A DNA stretch of 64,000 nt, taken from GCA-2401735 sp051252095 (GTDB lineage Bacteria; Pseudomonadota; Gammaproteobacteria; Burkholderiales; Methylophilaceae). Numbering within the stretch: the stretch's first letter is position 1; each line of letters begins with the position of its first letter. Below, piece after piece: positions 1 through 8,985 of this stretch. The stretch covers positions 1 through 64,000 of the forward strand of contig JBPOFK010000012.1 in assembly GCA_051252095.1 (NCBI GenBank). The letters run 5' to 3'. The position numbers and the translations under genes were made by a program. The notes beneath the pieces are model-generated. The model saw only the letters and a program-made list of their open reading frames with translations. It had not been told where the DNA came from and searched no databases.

Positions 1-237
1 GATATAGGAGTAGTATTTTTATTATATTAATCTGATTTTATATAACTTAATTGTTGGGAATTAAGAATAACTTTATAATATCAATAGCTTGCTGTTATAT
101 AGTTGTATAGTATTTTGTTGTGTTAAGCCTAATTTATGATTGCATCTAGATGAAATAATAAAATCTACGTGTAAACAAAGAAAAGATAAGAAAAAAGAAA
201 CTATTTTTATTCGTAACCATTATTTTAGGAGCTTACC
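1..237. other. AT-rich non-coding region upstream of rpfF
   Basis: No credible gene is seen here. The stretch is very AT-rich and should hold the rpfF promoter, but no convincing -35/-10 pair could be chosen. An rpfB (acyl-CoA ligase) gene, which precedes rpfF in Xanthomonas, is not present in these bases; the window edge prevents saying whether it lies further upstream. Confidence 0.5.
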
Positions 238-1140
238 ATGAATGCTATCGTCGATTTTAATCAACTCAATAATACCCAATATGAACAAATAGATACACGG
301 TTTGATATGGAATTTGGCGTAATGTGGTCATATATGCGCCCAACACCACGGCCATGTTTTAATAAAACATGCTTAACGGACTTATTGCAGCAGCATAAGT
401 TATTGCAAGATAAACAAGGTCAAATCATCTATCAAGGAAAAATGAGTCAAGTTAATTATCTGGTGTTAGCGTCACAGACACCAGATGTTTTTAATTTGGG
501 GGGGGATTTGTCAGTATTTAAAGATTTTATTTTGTCTAGAGACAGACAGAGCCTTTTAGATTATGCCGTGCTTTGTATTGATAACTTATGGACATTTTAT
601 GACATGCAGGCACCAATAACCACAATATCACTTGTGCAGGGACAAGCAATGGGAGGAGGGTTTGAGTCTGCCTTATCTGCACATATAATGATCGCTGAAA
701 AGAGTGCGCAAATGGGGCTGCCAGAAGTGTTATTTAACTTATTTCCTGGCATGGGAGCTTTAAGTTTTCTATCTAGAAAAATAGGCATGAGTGCAGCAGA
801 AAAAATGGTACGTTCTGGTAAGGTATACACTGGTGAAGAGTTGTATCAGATGGGTGTGGTTGATGTTTTAGCCGAAGATGGTCAAGGTGAGTACGCCCTT
901 AATCAATGGCTAAAAAAGCAGCATAAGTCTCTTAATTCTTTTCAAGCAATTAATAATGCGAAAAAAGCAGTCAATCCACTAACATATAGTGAATTATTCA
1001 AAATTACAGAGATTTGGGTTGATGCTGCATTGCGGCTAGATGAGCGCAATCTAAAAGTGATGGAGCGATTGATACGTGCTCAAAACTCCAAAGTAAATGC
1101 AAATATTGCAGAGGTAGGTGAAACGAAAAAAACGGCGTAG
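238..1140 (+). CDS. rpfF: DSF synthase, crotonase-family RpfF
   Basis: Predicted to make cis-2-unsaturated fatty acid quorum signals (DSF family) from acyl-ACP, acting as combined dehydratase and thioesterase in the cytoplasm. The 300-residue protein is a crotonase-fold enzyme close in length to Xanthomonas RpfF (289). The two glutamates that define RpfF are visible: Glu143 in GGGFESA and Glu163 in MGLPEVLF, 20 residues apart as in RpfF (Glu141/Glu161). The oxyanion-hole region NLGGD lies near residues 86-90. The ATG is preceded by TTAGGAGC at good Shine-Dalgarno distance. It converges on rpfC with only 5 bases between stops, the same convergent layout as in Xanthomonas. An ordinary enoyl-CoA hydratase is the alternative, made unlikely by the neighbouring rpfC and rpfG. 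Confidence 0.9.
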   Translation: MNAIVDFNQLNNTQYEQIDTRFDMEFGVMWSYMRPTPRPCFNKTCLTDLLQQHKLLQDKQGQIIYQGKMSQVNYLVLASQTPDVFNLGGDLSVFKDFILSRDRQSLLDYAVLCIDNLWTFYDMQAPITTISLVQGQAMGGGFESALSAHIMIAEKSAQMGLPEVLFNLFPGMGALSFLSRKIGMSAAEKMVRSGKVYTGEELYQMGVVDVLAEDGQGEYALNQWLKKQHKSLNSFQAINNAKKAVNPLTYSELFKITEIWVDAALRLDERNLKVMERLIRAQNSKVNANIAEVGETKKTA

Positions 1141-1145
1141 TCTGA

Positions 1146-3308
1146 CTATTTAGTGGCTGCCTCAGGTCTTCTGAGGTAGTCTTCTATAGCTAAAGTAAGT
1201 TTAGAGAAGTCATTGTTAACTTTATCTAGTAACTCTTTAGTTGTCTCACTTGTGGTTGAACCATTTATTCTATTTAGTGATTCTATTGAATTTGCTAGTT
1301 GCAAAGCACCTACACTTAAACTATTGCCCTTAAGGGCATGACAGTGGTCTTGTAATTCGCCGTAGTGTCTTTGTTTTATAGCGTTGGAAACGTTATTAAG
1401 CATTTTCAATGAGTCAGCTAAGAAGTTTTTCAAAAGTCTGTGCATAAATAAATCATCCCCAGCGCCAATCTTTTCAAGTTCCTGCAGCGTTTTAATATCT
1501 AATGAAATATTGTCTTCAGATAAGTCGCTAATCACTTCAATTGGTGTGTTTGAATTAAATGCGCTGTTCATCCAATGTTGCGCGGTATTGGGCTGTAGTG
1601 TAAGCGTTTTTTCGATTGTGTTGAATAGTGCTATCGCCTCAATCGGTTTAGTGAGCACACCATCAAATCCAGCATCATTTGCTGCTTGCTTTGTCGATAA
1701 TGTAACGTCTGCTGTAAACAATAGAAAGCGCGTACTCTTATCTGTAGGTTGTGTAAAACGATAGAGTTTTAATGCATCTATACCATTCATGCCAGCCATA
1801 TTTAAGTCGGTGATAACTAAATCAAATTTCTTAGTTTCAAGTGTATCTAACATCTCTTCACTACTGTCGACTATGCTTACATGATGTCCTGGAAGTGAAA
1901 GTAATCGCGTAATAATTTTTTGATTGGTCACCTCATCTTCACAAACTAAAATGTTGAGTGGTGTAATGTCAAGAGGACCAGAGTAGTTGTTAGTAATTTC
2001 AACGTTTGAGGTTGAATTAACATCACTTGAAAAATCTTTATCCAGCAGCAAATCAAACCAGAAGCGTGTTCCAATACCTTCCGTGCTTTCAAATTTAAGG
2101 TCACCTCCCATTGCTTCTACCATATCTTTTGCAATGGTAAGCCCCAGTCCGCTGCCGCCAAATTTTCTAGTGGTACTAGCATCTGCTTGCGTAAAGCTTT
2201 CAAAAACTTTTTGTTGTTTGTCCTTTGGTATACCTACTCCAGTATCAGCCACCTCAAATCTGATTTTTGATTGCGCTTCAAAATCTTCCATCAATGTTGC
2301 TGACAGCGTTACGCTACCCTGTTCTGTAAACTTAATTGCGTTACCCATTAAATTAGCTAATACTTGGTGCAATACTACTGTGTCACCTTTAATGGTTGTT
2401 AGTTTGTTCGAGGTGTTGCCAATAAGCTGGATGTTTTTTGACTGGCCTTGCACTTTAAATATCTCAACCGTGTCGTTAATTGCCTCATCAATAGAAAGAG
2501 GTGCGTTTTCTATGTGTAGTTTTCTTTCCTCAATTTTAGTGAAATCTAAAACATTGTTGAGTAAAGACAACAGTAACTTTGACGAGCTATCAAGTGTTTT
2601 AAGCAAGTCTAGTTGATCAGTATTTAGTGGCGTGCTTCGAAATAAAGTACTAATACCAATAATCCCATTAAGTGGTGTTCGGATTTCATGGCTCATGTTC
2701 GCTACGAATCTAGTTTTAGCTGAATTGGCTTCCGCTGCTTTTTTGCTTTCAGTTTCTGCTTTATGTGTCGCTTCATGGAGGCGTGTAATAAGCTTTGCAA
2801 CGTAGAGAGGTAGCGCAATCAACATGACGATTAAGCTTTGCCCAATAGTCTGGTGTGTTTGCCAATAGGGACTGAAACTGGTTGCGGTTAAGAAGCCAAC
2901 AATACTTAAAGCTTGGGCGTGGTAAAGATATTTTTTACCATATCTGAACCCATTGCCAAAAATAACCCATAAGTAAACGGCTACAAGCATGACACCAATA
3001 TCGGCAGTAAGCGCCATGAAAATGGAAGCTGCGCCGATATCAAGCCAAGCGCCAGCTAGTCTTCGAGTAACGGGTGTGAATTTGTTTTTAAGAATAGCGG
3101 TGATATGCAAGATTGCAAGCACTTCAAAAACAAAATCAATTTCGAAAGCTACATACTCTTGATAGCTAAGCGTTCCACTGAAATAGCTAAAGAGAATCAG
3201 ACATAATATTACAAGCCCAACAATGATACGCAGTACGGCTTGCTCCACCTCTAGAGGGTCGCACCCATTTGTCACATCTTTATACCAATTTTTTATTTTT
3301 GATAGCAT
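1146..3308 (-). CDS. rpfC: RpfC-like hybrid sensor histidine kinase (DSF receptor)
   Basis: Predicted inner-membrane receptor for the DSF signal and phosphodonor for RpfG. The 720 residues match RpfC (about 726). Order: several membrane segments (residues about 25-175), HisKA with phospho-His207 in SHEIRTPLNG, HATPase (about 310-420, NAIKF and DTGVGI boxes, GGSGLGL), receiver domain with Asp501 in VITDLN and Lys554, and a C-terminal HPt domain with His657 in HALKG. This full His-Asp-His chain is what RpfC uses to phosphorylate RpfG. The stop is 1 base beyond the next gene's start side (3308/3310), so it is translated as the last gene of rpfG - receiver - rpfC. Its extreme 3' end carries a short CCTCAG/CTGAGG inverted repeat facing rpfF. 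Confidence 0.9.
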   Translation of the reverse strand: MLSKIKNWYKDVTNGCDPLEVEQAVLRIIVGLVILCLILFSYFSGTLSYQEYVAFEIDFVFEVLAILHITAILKNKFTPVTRRLAGAWLDIGAASIFMALTADIGVMLVAVYLWVIFGNGFRYGKKYLYHAQALSIVGFLTATSFSPYWQTHQTIGQSLIVMLIALPLYVAKLITRLHEATHKAETESKKAAEANSAKTRFVANMSHEIRTPLNGIIGISTLFRSTPLNTDQLDLLKTLDSSSKLLLSLLNNVLDFTKIEERKLHIENAPLSIDEAINDTVEIFKVQGQSKNIQLIGNTSNKLTTIKGDTVVLHQVLANLMGNAIKFTEQGSVTLSATLMEDFEAQSKIRFEVADTGVGIPKDKQQKVFESFTQADASTTRKFGGSGLGLTIAKDMVEAMGGDLKFESTEGIGTRFWFDLLLDKDFSSDVNSTSNVEITNNYSGPLDITPLNILVCEDEVTNQKIITRLLSLPGHHVSIVDSSEEMLDTLETKKFDLVITDLNMAGMNGIDALKLYRFTQPTDKSTRFLLFTADVTLSTKQAANDAGFDGVLTKPIEAIALFNTIEKTLTLQPNTAQHWMNSAFNSNTPIEVISDLSEDNISLDIKTLQELEKIGAGDDLFMHRLLKNFLADSLKMLNNVSNAIKQRHYGELQDHCHALKGNSLSVGALQLANSIESLNRINGSTTSETTKELLDKVNNDFSKLTLAIEDYLRRPEAATK

Positions 3309-3309
3309 A

Positions 3310-3756
3310 TTATTGTGTTTCTAGGTGATGATCATTATAAAATTGCTTACTCCGATCAAGCAAAAAATACGCCATATTAGCCAAACTCGTTGCATTTACA
3401 GGTTTTGTAAGGCAAGCAGAGGCGCCAGCTGCGACTAATTCTTTGTGCAGTTTCTTATCTTTTAGCACAGATATGACAATTATTGGCTTAGGACCGGCGG
3501 AATTTGTTCGGTTGATTGTTTCAACAAATTCCATGCCATTCATATTCATCATTCTAAAGTCTGTCACGATTAAGTCGACTTCTCGTTTACTCATCCATGT
3601 TAGCGCTTCAATCGGATTAGTCATCGTGACAATGTTAAGACTTAGTTTTAGGGATCTGATAATCGCCGCATGAATAGCTAATACGGTAGGCTGATCATCA
3701 ATAATCAAAACAGTTTGTTTGAATTTGGAAGCGCTGCGAATATTGCTTACAACCAT
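3310..3756 (-). CDS. Stand-alone receiver (CheY-like) protein in the rpf operon
   Basis: A 148-residue single-domain response regulator with no output domain. Receiver signatures are intact: acidic pair Asp20-Asp21, phosphoacceptor Asp66 in IVTDFRM, Ser96 and Lys118 in LTKPV. It sits between rpfC and rpfG, where Xanthomonas has the membrane protein gene rpfH. The protein resembles the RpfG receiver encoded next to it more than typical CheY (shared IIRS/VVRS stretch, PxxAL.W, DxxM..MNG.(E/D)F), suggesting a partial duplication. The ATG has a strong Shine-Dalgarno, AAGGAGGAG, about 6 bases upstream. Likely role (inference): a competing phosphate sink or a shuttle between RpfC and another partner. 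Confidence 0.85.
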   Translation of the reverse strand: MVVSNIRSASKFKQTVLIIDDQPTVLAIHAAIIRSLKLSLNIVTMTNPIEALTWMSKREVDLIVTDFRMMNMNGMEFVETINRTNSAGPKPIIVISVLKDKKLHKELVAAGASACLTKPVNATSLANMAYFLLDRSKQFYNDHHLETQ

Positions 3757-3772
3757 GCTATCTCCTCCTTAT

Positions 3773-4843
3773 TCAGTGCAGCTTTATGCCTTGGTTGTCA
3801 AAAATGTCTTCAATCGTCTTGCGGATTGAAAAAGTGATGTTAACTAAATCAGGATCGAAGTGCTTTCCGCTTTCAAGCTCTAAATAAGCGAATGCTCTGT
3901 CCATCGACCATGCTTCTTTGTAAGGGCGTTTAGTAGTGAGTGCATCTAAAACATCGGCTATAGCGACGATTCTTGCCGCTAATGGAATCTGGTTGCCTTT
4001 AAGCTGATAAGGATAACCCAGACCGTCATATCTTTCATGATGTGCCAATGCAATTTCACCACCCATTTGTAGATACTTAGACGGGCTATTTTGCAAAATT
4101 TCGTATCCAATAACGGGGTGTTTTCGCATAATCGTTTTTTCTTCCTCGGTTAGCGGCCCTGTCTTAAGTAGAATATTATCTGGGATTCCAATTTTCCCTA
4201 TGTCATGTAAAGGTGCTGATAGCTCAATGACTTCAGCATCTTCTTCAGTAAATCCTAATGCTTCTGCAATCGCTTTACTATATAGCGACATACGTTTTAA
4301 ATGTGTTGCCGTTTCGGAGTCTTTATGTTCGCCTGCACGTGCTAAGCGCATCAGTGTTTCTTTTTCTCTAGCGCTAATTTCAGCCGTGGCTTGTTTGACC
4401 CTTTGTTCTAATAAATCGCCACGATTTTGCAATTTCAATTGTTGTTGGCGCATCGTTAATAGATTTTTGCTTCTGGCGGTACATTCATATACATCGACTG
4501 GTTTGCTAAGAAAGTCAGCAACACCCGCATCTAAAGCAGCATAGCGTGTATCAGAGTCTCTTTTGATGGTGATCATAATGACTGGCACATTTTCATAACT
4601 GGGTAATGCTTTAAGCAAACTGGTGAAGTCGACACCATTCATTTCTGGCATCACATAATCAACGAAAACAAGGTCAGCAACATTTTGTGCTGCCCATTCT
4701 AATGCTTTTTCGGGATCATCTTTTTCGATAATTTGGATTTTGGGGTTAATACTCCTGACAACATGGGACAGTATTGTTCTGCTGGTGGATTGGTCATCGA
4801 CCACCAAAATTGAACTATGATCAAGTAACTGCTGGTCTATCAT
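3773..4843 (-). CDS. rpfG: RpfG-like response regulator, HD-GYP c-di-GMP phosphodiesterase
   Basis: Predicted to degrade c-di-GMP when phosphorylated by RpfC, coupling DSF level to motility, biofilm or exopolysaccharide. The 356 residues have a receiver (1-125; Asp62 in FVDYVMP, Lys114), a coiled linker (about 130-165) and an HD-GYP domain (about 165-350). Catalytic motifs are complete: His213-Asp214 in HDIGKIGIPD, tandem His268-His269 and DGLGYP at 273-278, so activity is expected. It is the first gene of a three-gene minus-strand operon followed after 16 bases by the stand-alone receiver gene. The 156 bases upstream (4844-4999) probably hold the operon promoter. Confidence 0.92.
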   Translation of the reverse strand: MIDQQLLDHSSILVVDDQSTSRTILSHVVRSINPKIQIIEKDDPEKALEWAAQNVADLVFVDYVMPEMNGVDFTSLLKALPSYENVPVIMITIKRDSDTRYAALDAGVADFLSKPVDVYECTARSKNLLTMRQQQLKLQNRGDLLEQRVKQATAEISAREKETLMRLARAGEHKDSETATHLKRMSLYSKAIAEALGFTEEDAEVIELSAPLHDIGKIGIPDNILLKTGPLTEEEKTIMRKHPVIGYEILQNSPSKYLQMGGEIALAHHERYDGLGYPYQLKGNQIPLAARIVAIADVLDALTTKRPYKEAWSMDRAFAYLELESGKHFDPDLVNITFSIRKTIEDIFDNQGIKLH

Positions 4844-4999
4844 TAACTTATCCTATGGTTTATTTCTTTATTTTTTATCTCGACAGGCACGAGAGCTATC
4901 GCAAAATTCAATGTAACTTAGTATACGCTTGAAATAAATGAAGCACTATCACTTCATGCTAATTGCTGATTTTAAAAACGCGGTGAAAATCTTGTGAGG

Positions 5000-6508
5000 C
5001 TAATTCTCATTTATACTGGGTTTTAAGTCAAATGCAATGCAGATGCGCTTTTCGTTAGCTTGAAAAGGAATGGTGCGATGAAAAAGAGATGAAGGGAATA
5101 GCACGATGTCTCCAATATTTGGGAGTGTATGCGCTATTGGAAAGTCGTGTTCACTATTTGGTGGCAAGATAGGGTAACTATCACCATGTGTGCCGTATTC
5201 AAAAGCTCCTTCTTTCCCGTCGCTCTCAGGAATTGAGAGATAAACAGCGCCACTAATCCAGCCAATTTCGTGAATATGTGAGCTGATGCTACCGCCTTGC
5301 TGCATAATGACATACCAAGAGCTAGTAAACGCTAGTTCTTCTGGGAATGATTGGATTAATTCACAATTTGATGCTGCAAAATGTGCTTTGTAATTTTTGA
5401 ATTCTTGTTTGACTATGTCTCCAAGTTTTCTGAAGGAGGCTTCCGGCCTTTTGAAAAGGTTGCCTGCTGACTGTCTGCCGTAATTCAGCATACCTTGAAC
5501 ACGTTCCGCTATGTCGGCGTGCTCAATATCGTACAGTAGCTCTTTAAGTAGTGGGCTATTAGGCTCAGCCAACTCAGTGATGCTTTTTTGATAGACATAA
5601 TCGCAGCCATTTTTGCAAAAATTATAAGGATCTTCTTGTTTGAAGTTGATTGCGTAATGTGTCGATAGTGTTGCTATAAATGGCGATGTGTGGCGCGTAT
5701 GGAGAACAACATGGTCTAATGTTGTTTTGAAGTCTTCATAGCGCTCAGCTTTGTATAGACAATACATTTGACGTGCTTGCCAGTCATCTAATTGTGCGCG
5801 TTCAAAAAAATTAGCAGCTTCACTATATTTTTTTGCTAAATATAAAAACTCACCCATGTTGTAGTTAGCATTTGGATGGTTAGGGTTGCGTGATAATGCT
5901 TGTTGATAATGTTTAACTGCTGCATCCATATCTCCAGAGTCACGCAGCGTTTCTCCCAAATTGTTATAAGCATCCGTATAATTAGGAAAAAGCGCAATTG
6001 CCTTTCTATAGCTAGCAATGGCTTCACTTAAGCTGCCTTTGTCACGTAAAGCTGTGCCTAGGTTAAAATAGCCTCGTGCATCTTGCGTGTTTATAGCAAG
6101 CCCTTTTTGGTAGCTATTGATTGCCTCATCAAGCTGACCAAGCCTTTGATATACTGTCCCTAAATTTCCATAGGCCTCAAAAAACTTAGGATTAAGTGTA
6201 ATGGCTTTTTGGTAGTTAGCGATGGCTAAATCTAGTTGGTTTGTATTCGTGTAAGCAAAGCCGAGATTAAAATATAAATCAGGTTTTTGAGTGTCTAGCT
6301 TGATTGCTTTTTCATAACTATGAATAGACTCAGAAAATTTTTGTTGACCATCCAAGGCGAGCGCGAGGACGTGGTGCAAAATAAATGCGTTGGGATGCTT
6401 GCTAATGAGTTGTTTGGCCGTTACTTCTGCATTGGCAAGTTGCCCATTGTTGAGTTGACTGATTAATTGTTGCGTTTCATGTTGGCTAGGTTGCGATAGG
6501 TTCGTCAT
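5000..6508 (-). CDS. TPR-repeat protein with C-terminal 2OG-Fe(II) oxygenase-like domain
   Basis: A 502-residue cytoplasmic protein. Residues about 15-245 are seven to eight tetratricopeptide repeats with recurring A..Y..AI.L.P.....Y.NLG patterns. Residues about 385-500 resemble the putative 2OG-Fe(II) oxygenase family found after TPRs in many bacteria: SSHIHEIGWISG supplies a candidate His ligand pair, GDIVLFPSSLFHRTIPF the distal His, and RICIAFDL the closing strand. Such proteins are suspected protein or peptide hydroxylases, but substrate is unknown. It lies 15 bases downstream of the yihY-like gene, so it is probably co-transcribed with it. It could alternatively be a glycosyltransferase partner or scaffold; the oxygenase call is from motif appearance only. 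Confidence 0.75.
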   Translation of the reverse strand: MTNLSQPSQHETQQLISQLNNGQLANAEVTAKQLISKHPNAFILHHVLALALDGQQKFSESIHSYEKAIKLDTQKPDLYFNLGFAYTNTNQLDLAIANYQKAITLNPKFFEAYGNLGTVYQRLGQLDEAINSYQKGLAINTQDARGYFNLGTALRDKGSLSEAIASYRKAIALFPNYTDAYNNLGETLRDSGDMDAAVKHYQQALSRNPNHPNANYNMGEFLYLAKKYSEAANFFERAQLDDWQARQMYCLYKAERYEDFKTTLDHVVLHTRHTSPFIATLSTHYAINFKQEDPYNFCKNGCDYVYQKSITELAEPNSPLLKELLYDIEHADIAERVQGMLNYGRQSAGNLFKRPEASFRKLGDIVKQEFKNYKAHFAASNCELIQSFPEELAFTSSWYVIMQQGGSISSHIHEIGWISGAVYLSIPESDGKEGAFEYGTHGDSYPILPPNSEHDFPIAHTLPNIGDIVLFPSSLFHRTIPFQANEKRICIAFDLKPSINEN

Positions 6509-6523
6509 AATCTATTGATAAGG

Positions 6524-7810
6524 CTAGTAGCTTTTTCTCTCTAATCTTTCGGCCAGTTGTTTTAATAGATGCATGGCAACTTTTGGATCGTCTGTCAGCA
6601 TGGCATCAATATTTTCTGCATGTATAACAATAATACGTGCTTCGCTAGAAGCAACAATTGCGTTAGTTGTAGTTGGTTGTTTTGTCAGTATGGCCGTTTC
6701 CCCAAAGTAATTCCCTGCTGTTACTTTTCTAATAATGCCGTTTTCATTTGTTAAATGCACATCCCCTGAAACTAAATAATAAAGGTTACGATCTGAATTG
6801 CCAATTTCAAAAACAGACTCTTTATCGTGCAGCGTCATTCCATAACGTTGCATAAGCGCTTCTATATAATTGTGTTTGTCAGGGGCTCTGTCAAATAAGC
6901 CTTTAAGTAATAAAACATCTTGCTTTCTAAGCGTAGCAATCAGTACTGAGCCAAGTAAAAACACAGCAAAGTTAACATAAAGCCAAGTGATGGATACAAA
7001 CATATTTTTCATGCTACCGAACACTGCGCCAAAGTTTTGATTAATCGTTAAGAACAAACCAAAAGCAGGTCGCATCATTACCCATAATAATGCTGTTAAT
7101 AAGGCACCCATAAAAACATGTCGCGCTGCTACCCGCATTGGAAAAAATAGCTTGTAAAAAACTGCTATCAAAGAAGTGGTGATTGCTAGGGTGATGCTGC
7201 CGCCTACAAAGCTTAATATGTTTTTGGGTAGGTGGGTTGCTAAAAACTTGATAATCTCTTCTACAATAAAACCTGCTGCAGTAAATGCAAAAAACAATAA
7301 CAAGATACCTAATACAGAAATAATATCGGTTAGTTTCCCTTTGAAAAAGGAAGGAATCTCTTCAATAGAGGAAATACTGTAAAAAGAAGAGCGCATGGCT
7401 CTGGCTAAAGGGGTGATTGTCCAAAGCAGGACAAACAGACCGACTGCTCCCCAAGCCGCTTTAGAATTAGATGCTTTATAGACTTCAGTCATTATTTTAC
7501 CGCTGAAGTCAGGCATGATGTTGCTTGTTAAAATCGCCAGTTTAACAATGGCATAATCGGAGGAGAAAACAAGATGGCTGAGCAAATAAAAAATGAGTAG
7601 CACTAGCGGGATAAGTGCAAACAAAGCATAAAAGGATAAAGATGCGGATAGTCCTAGAATATTGTGCCGTGTAAAACCAGATAGCGTTTCTCGAAAAACA
7701 AATAAAAGTGTGTCATATTCTTTTTTTGAGTACGCAACAAGCGGCTTGCTGATGACGGGGTGCTCAGCAAGTAAGGTTTTAAAGCTCTTTTTGTCGTTCG
7801 GTTTAGCCAT
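6524..7810 (-). CDS. YihY/BrkB-family membrane protein fused to a cyclic-nucleotide-binding-like domain
   Basis: A 428-residue inner-membrane protein. Residues about 35-295 form the YihY/BrkB domain (often misnamed ribonuclease BN) with about six hydrophobic segments and the family stretch GLSASLSFYALFALIPL. Residues about 320-425 form a Crp-type cyclic-nucleotide-binding beta-roll: VSGDVHL, GNYFGETAIL, then a C-terminal helix. The phosphate cassette reads QPTTTNAIV where binding domains usually carry PRxA(T/S), so the arginine that holds the cyclic phosphate is missing; nucleotide binding may be lost or altered. Transport substrate for YihY proteins is not established. It lies between pip upstream (54-base gap) and the TPR gene downstream. 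Confidence 0.82.
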   Translation of the reverse strand: MAKPNDKKSFKTLLAEHPVISKPLVAYSKKEYDTLLFVFRETLSGFTRHNILGLSASLSFYALFALIPLVLLIFYLLSHLVFSSDYAIVKLAILTSNIMPDFSGKIMTEVYKASNSKAAWGAVGLFVLLWTITPLARAMRSSFYSISSIEEIPSFFKGKLTDIISVLGILLLFFAFTAAGFIVEEIIKFLATHLPKNILSFVGGSITLAITTSLIAVFYKLFFPMRVAARHVFMGALLTALLWVMMRPAFGLFLTINQNFGAVFGSMKNMFVSITWLYVNFAVFLLGSVLIATLRKQDVLLLKGLFDRAPDKHNYIEALMQRYGMTLHDKESVFEIGNSDRNLYYLVSGDVHLTNENGIIRKVTAGNYFGETAILTKQPTTTNAIVASSEARIIVIHAENIDAMLTDDPKVAMHLLKQLAERLERKSY

Positions 7811-7864
7811 CAGTTATGTAAATTGCGTTTTGCGACTCTCTATATATAGTGGACAGCAGCTATT

Positions 7865-8845
7865 CTACAACGCCTTAAATTTTTCTGTACTAGCAACGAG
7901 TGTAGAAATCACGCCTGGTTCCATTGCTGAGTGGCCTGCATTTTGCACAATGAGATACTCAGCATGAGGCATTGATTTTGAAAGTAGCCAAGATGTCTGT
8001 GGCGGGCATACCATATCATAGCGGCCTTGAACTATTGTTGTAGGGATGTTGGTAAGAAGTTGAGCTGCTTTTAGAAGTGCTTCACCATCTACAAAGCATT
8101 GATTGCGAATATAGTGGATTTGCACACGCGCTCGAGCAACATCTGCTCTTTTATCCTTTTCAGTTACATTGACAGGTTCTTCAGCGGAAGTTGAAGGCTG
8201 TACCAATGACTGATCTAATCGCATAATACTACTTTCGTAATTGTTCCATGCCATTGCAGCTGCATGACTAATTGCGATATCTTCAGATGCAATACGTTGT
8301 TCAAATGCGCTCAGCACATCGTCACGCTCGTCTTGAGGTAAATATTCAAGAAGTGTCTGCCAAACATCAGGATAAAAATGTTGAATGTCACCAAGAAACC
8401 AGTTTAATTCAATCGGCCTACTCAAAAAGATACCACGTAAAGTCAAGGAAACGACACGGTTTGGATATTGTGTCGCATAACTCAGCGCAAGCGTACTTCC
8501 CCACGAACCGCCAAAAACATGCCATTTATCTAAATTCAAATGTAAGCGTAAGGATTCTAGATCACTGACAAGATGTTGTGTGGTGTTATTGGAGATATTG
8601 CCTTGTGGACGGCTTCTGTTACATCCTCTTTGGTCCAGCAAAATGATTCGATAGTGCGCTGGATCAAAAAAGCGACGCTGGCCAGGGTTACACCCACTAC
8701 CAGGGCCACCATGTAAGAAAACGACTGCTTGCCCATCCGGGTTGCCGCATTGCTCGAAATAGATTTCATGAGAATCATCTACTTTTAACCAGTTATGGTG
8801 ATAAGGTGCAATTTCAGGATATAAATTGTAAGTCGTCTGACACAT
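7865..8845 (-). CDS. pip: Proline iminopeptidase
   Basis: Cytoplasmic alpha/beta hydrolase predicted to release N-terminal proline from peptides. The 326 residues are typical for the family (about 310-320). Signature stretches are HGGPGSGCNP (oxyanion region), LLDQRGCNRSRP, the nucleophile elbow GGSWGS with its Ser, and a C-terminal GRYDMVCPP (Asp) and NAGHSA (His) completing the triad. Transcribed away from xoxF; about 280 bases separate the two starts. It may head the minus-strand unit pip-yihY-TPR. Confidence 0.92.
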   Translation of the reverse strand: MCQTTYNLYPEIAPYHHNWLKVDDSHEIYFEQCGNPDGQAVVFLHGGPGSGCNPGQRRFFDPAHYRIILLDQRGCNRSRPQGNISNNTTQHLVSDLESLRLHLNLDKWHVFGGSWGSTLALSYATQYPNRVVSLTLRGIFLSRPIELNWFLGDIQHFYPDVWQTLLEYLPQDERDDVLSAFEQRIASEDIAISHAAAMAWNNYESSIMRLDQSLVQPSTSAEEPVNVTEKDKRADVARARVQIHYIRNQCFVDGEALLKAAQLLTNIPTTIVQGRYDMVCPPQTSWLLSKSMPHAEYLIVQNAGHSAMEPGVISTLVASTEKFKAL

Positions 8846-8933
8846 TTTAAAAATAGCTCTTTCTATCTGATTTATATATGTTTTTTACTTTTCAATGGGC
8901 TGTTAGGATATTTTTTTTTGAAATATGTAAATA

Positions 8934-8957
8934 AATTGTAACGAAAGTGTTGCAATT
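8934..8957. promoter_or_regulatory. Imperfect inverted repeat upstream of xoxF (candidate operator)
   Basis: Arms AATTGTAAC and GTTGCAATT separated by 6 bases; 8 of 9 positions pair. Its position, 167-190 bases before the xoxF start, and its symmetry suit binding of a dimeric regulator. No known regulator motif was recognised, so function is inference. Confidence 0.4.
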
Positions 8958-8985
8958 AAAAATTAATTGTTTTATATTTCTATCC

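Noticed and set aside
1987..2616. 209-codon plus-strand open frame
   Set aside because: Lies wholly antisense within rpfC, whose domains are all intact; composition (Ser/Leu-rich) is that of a reverse-strand shadow.
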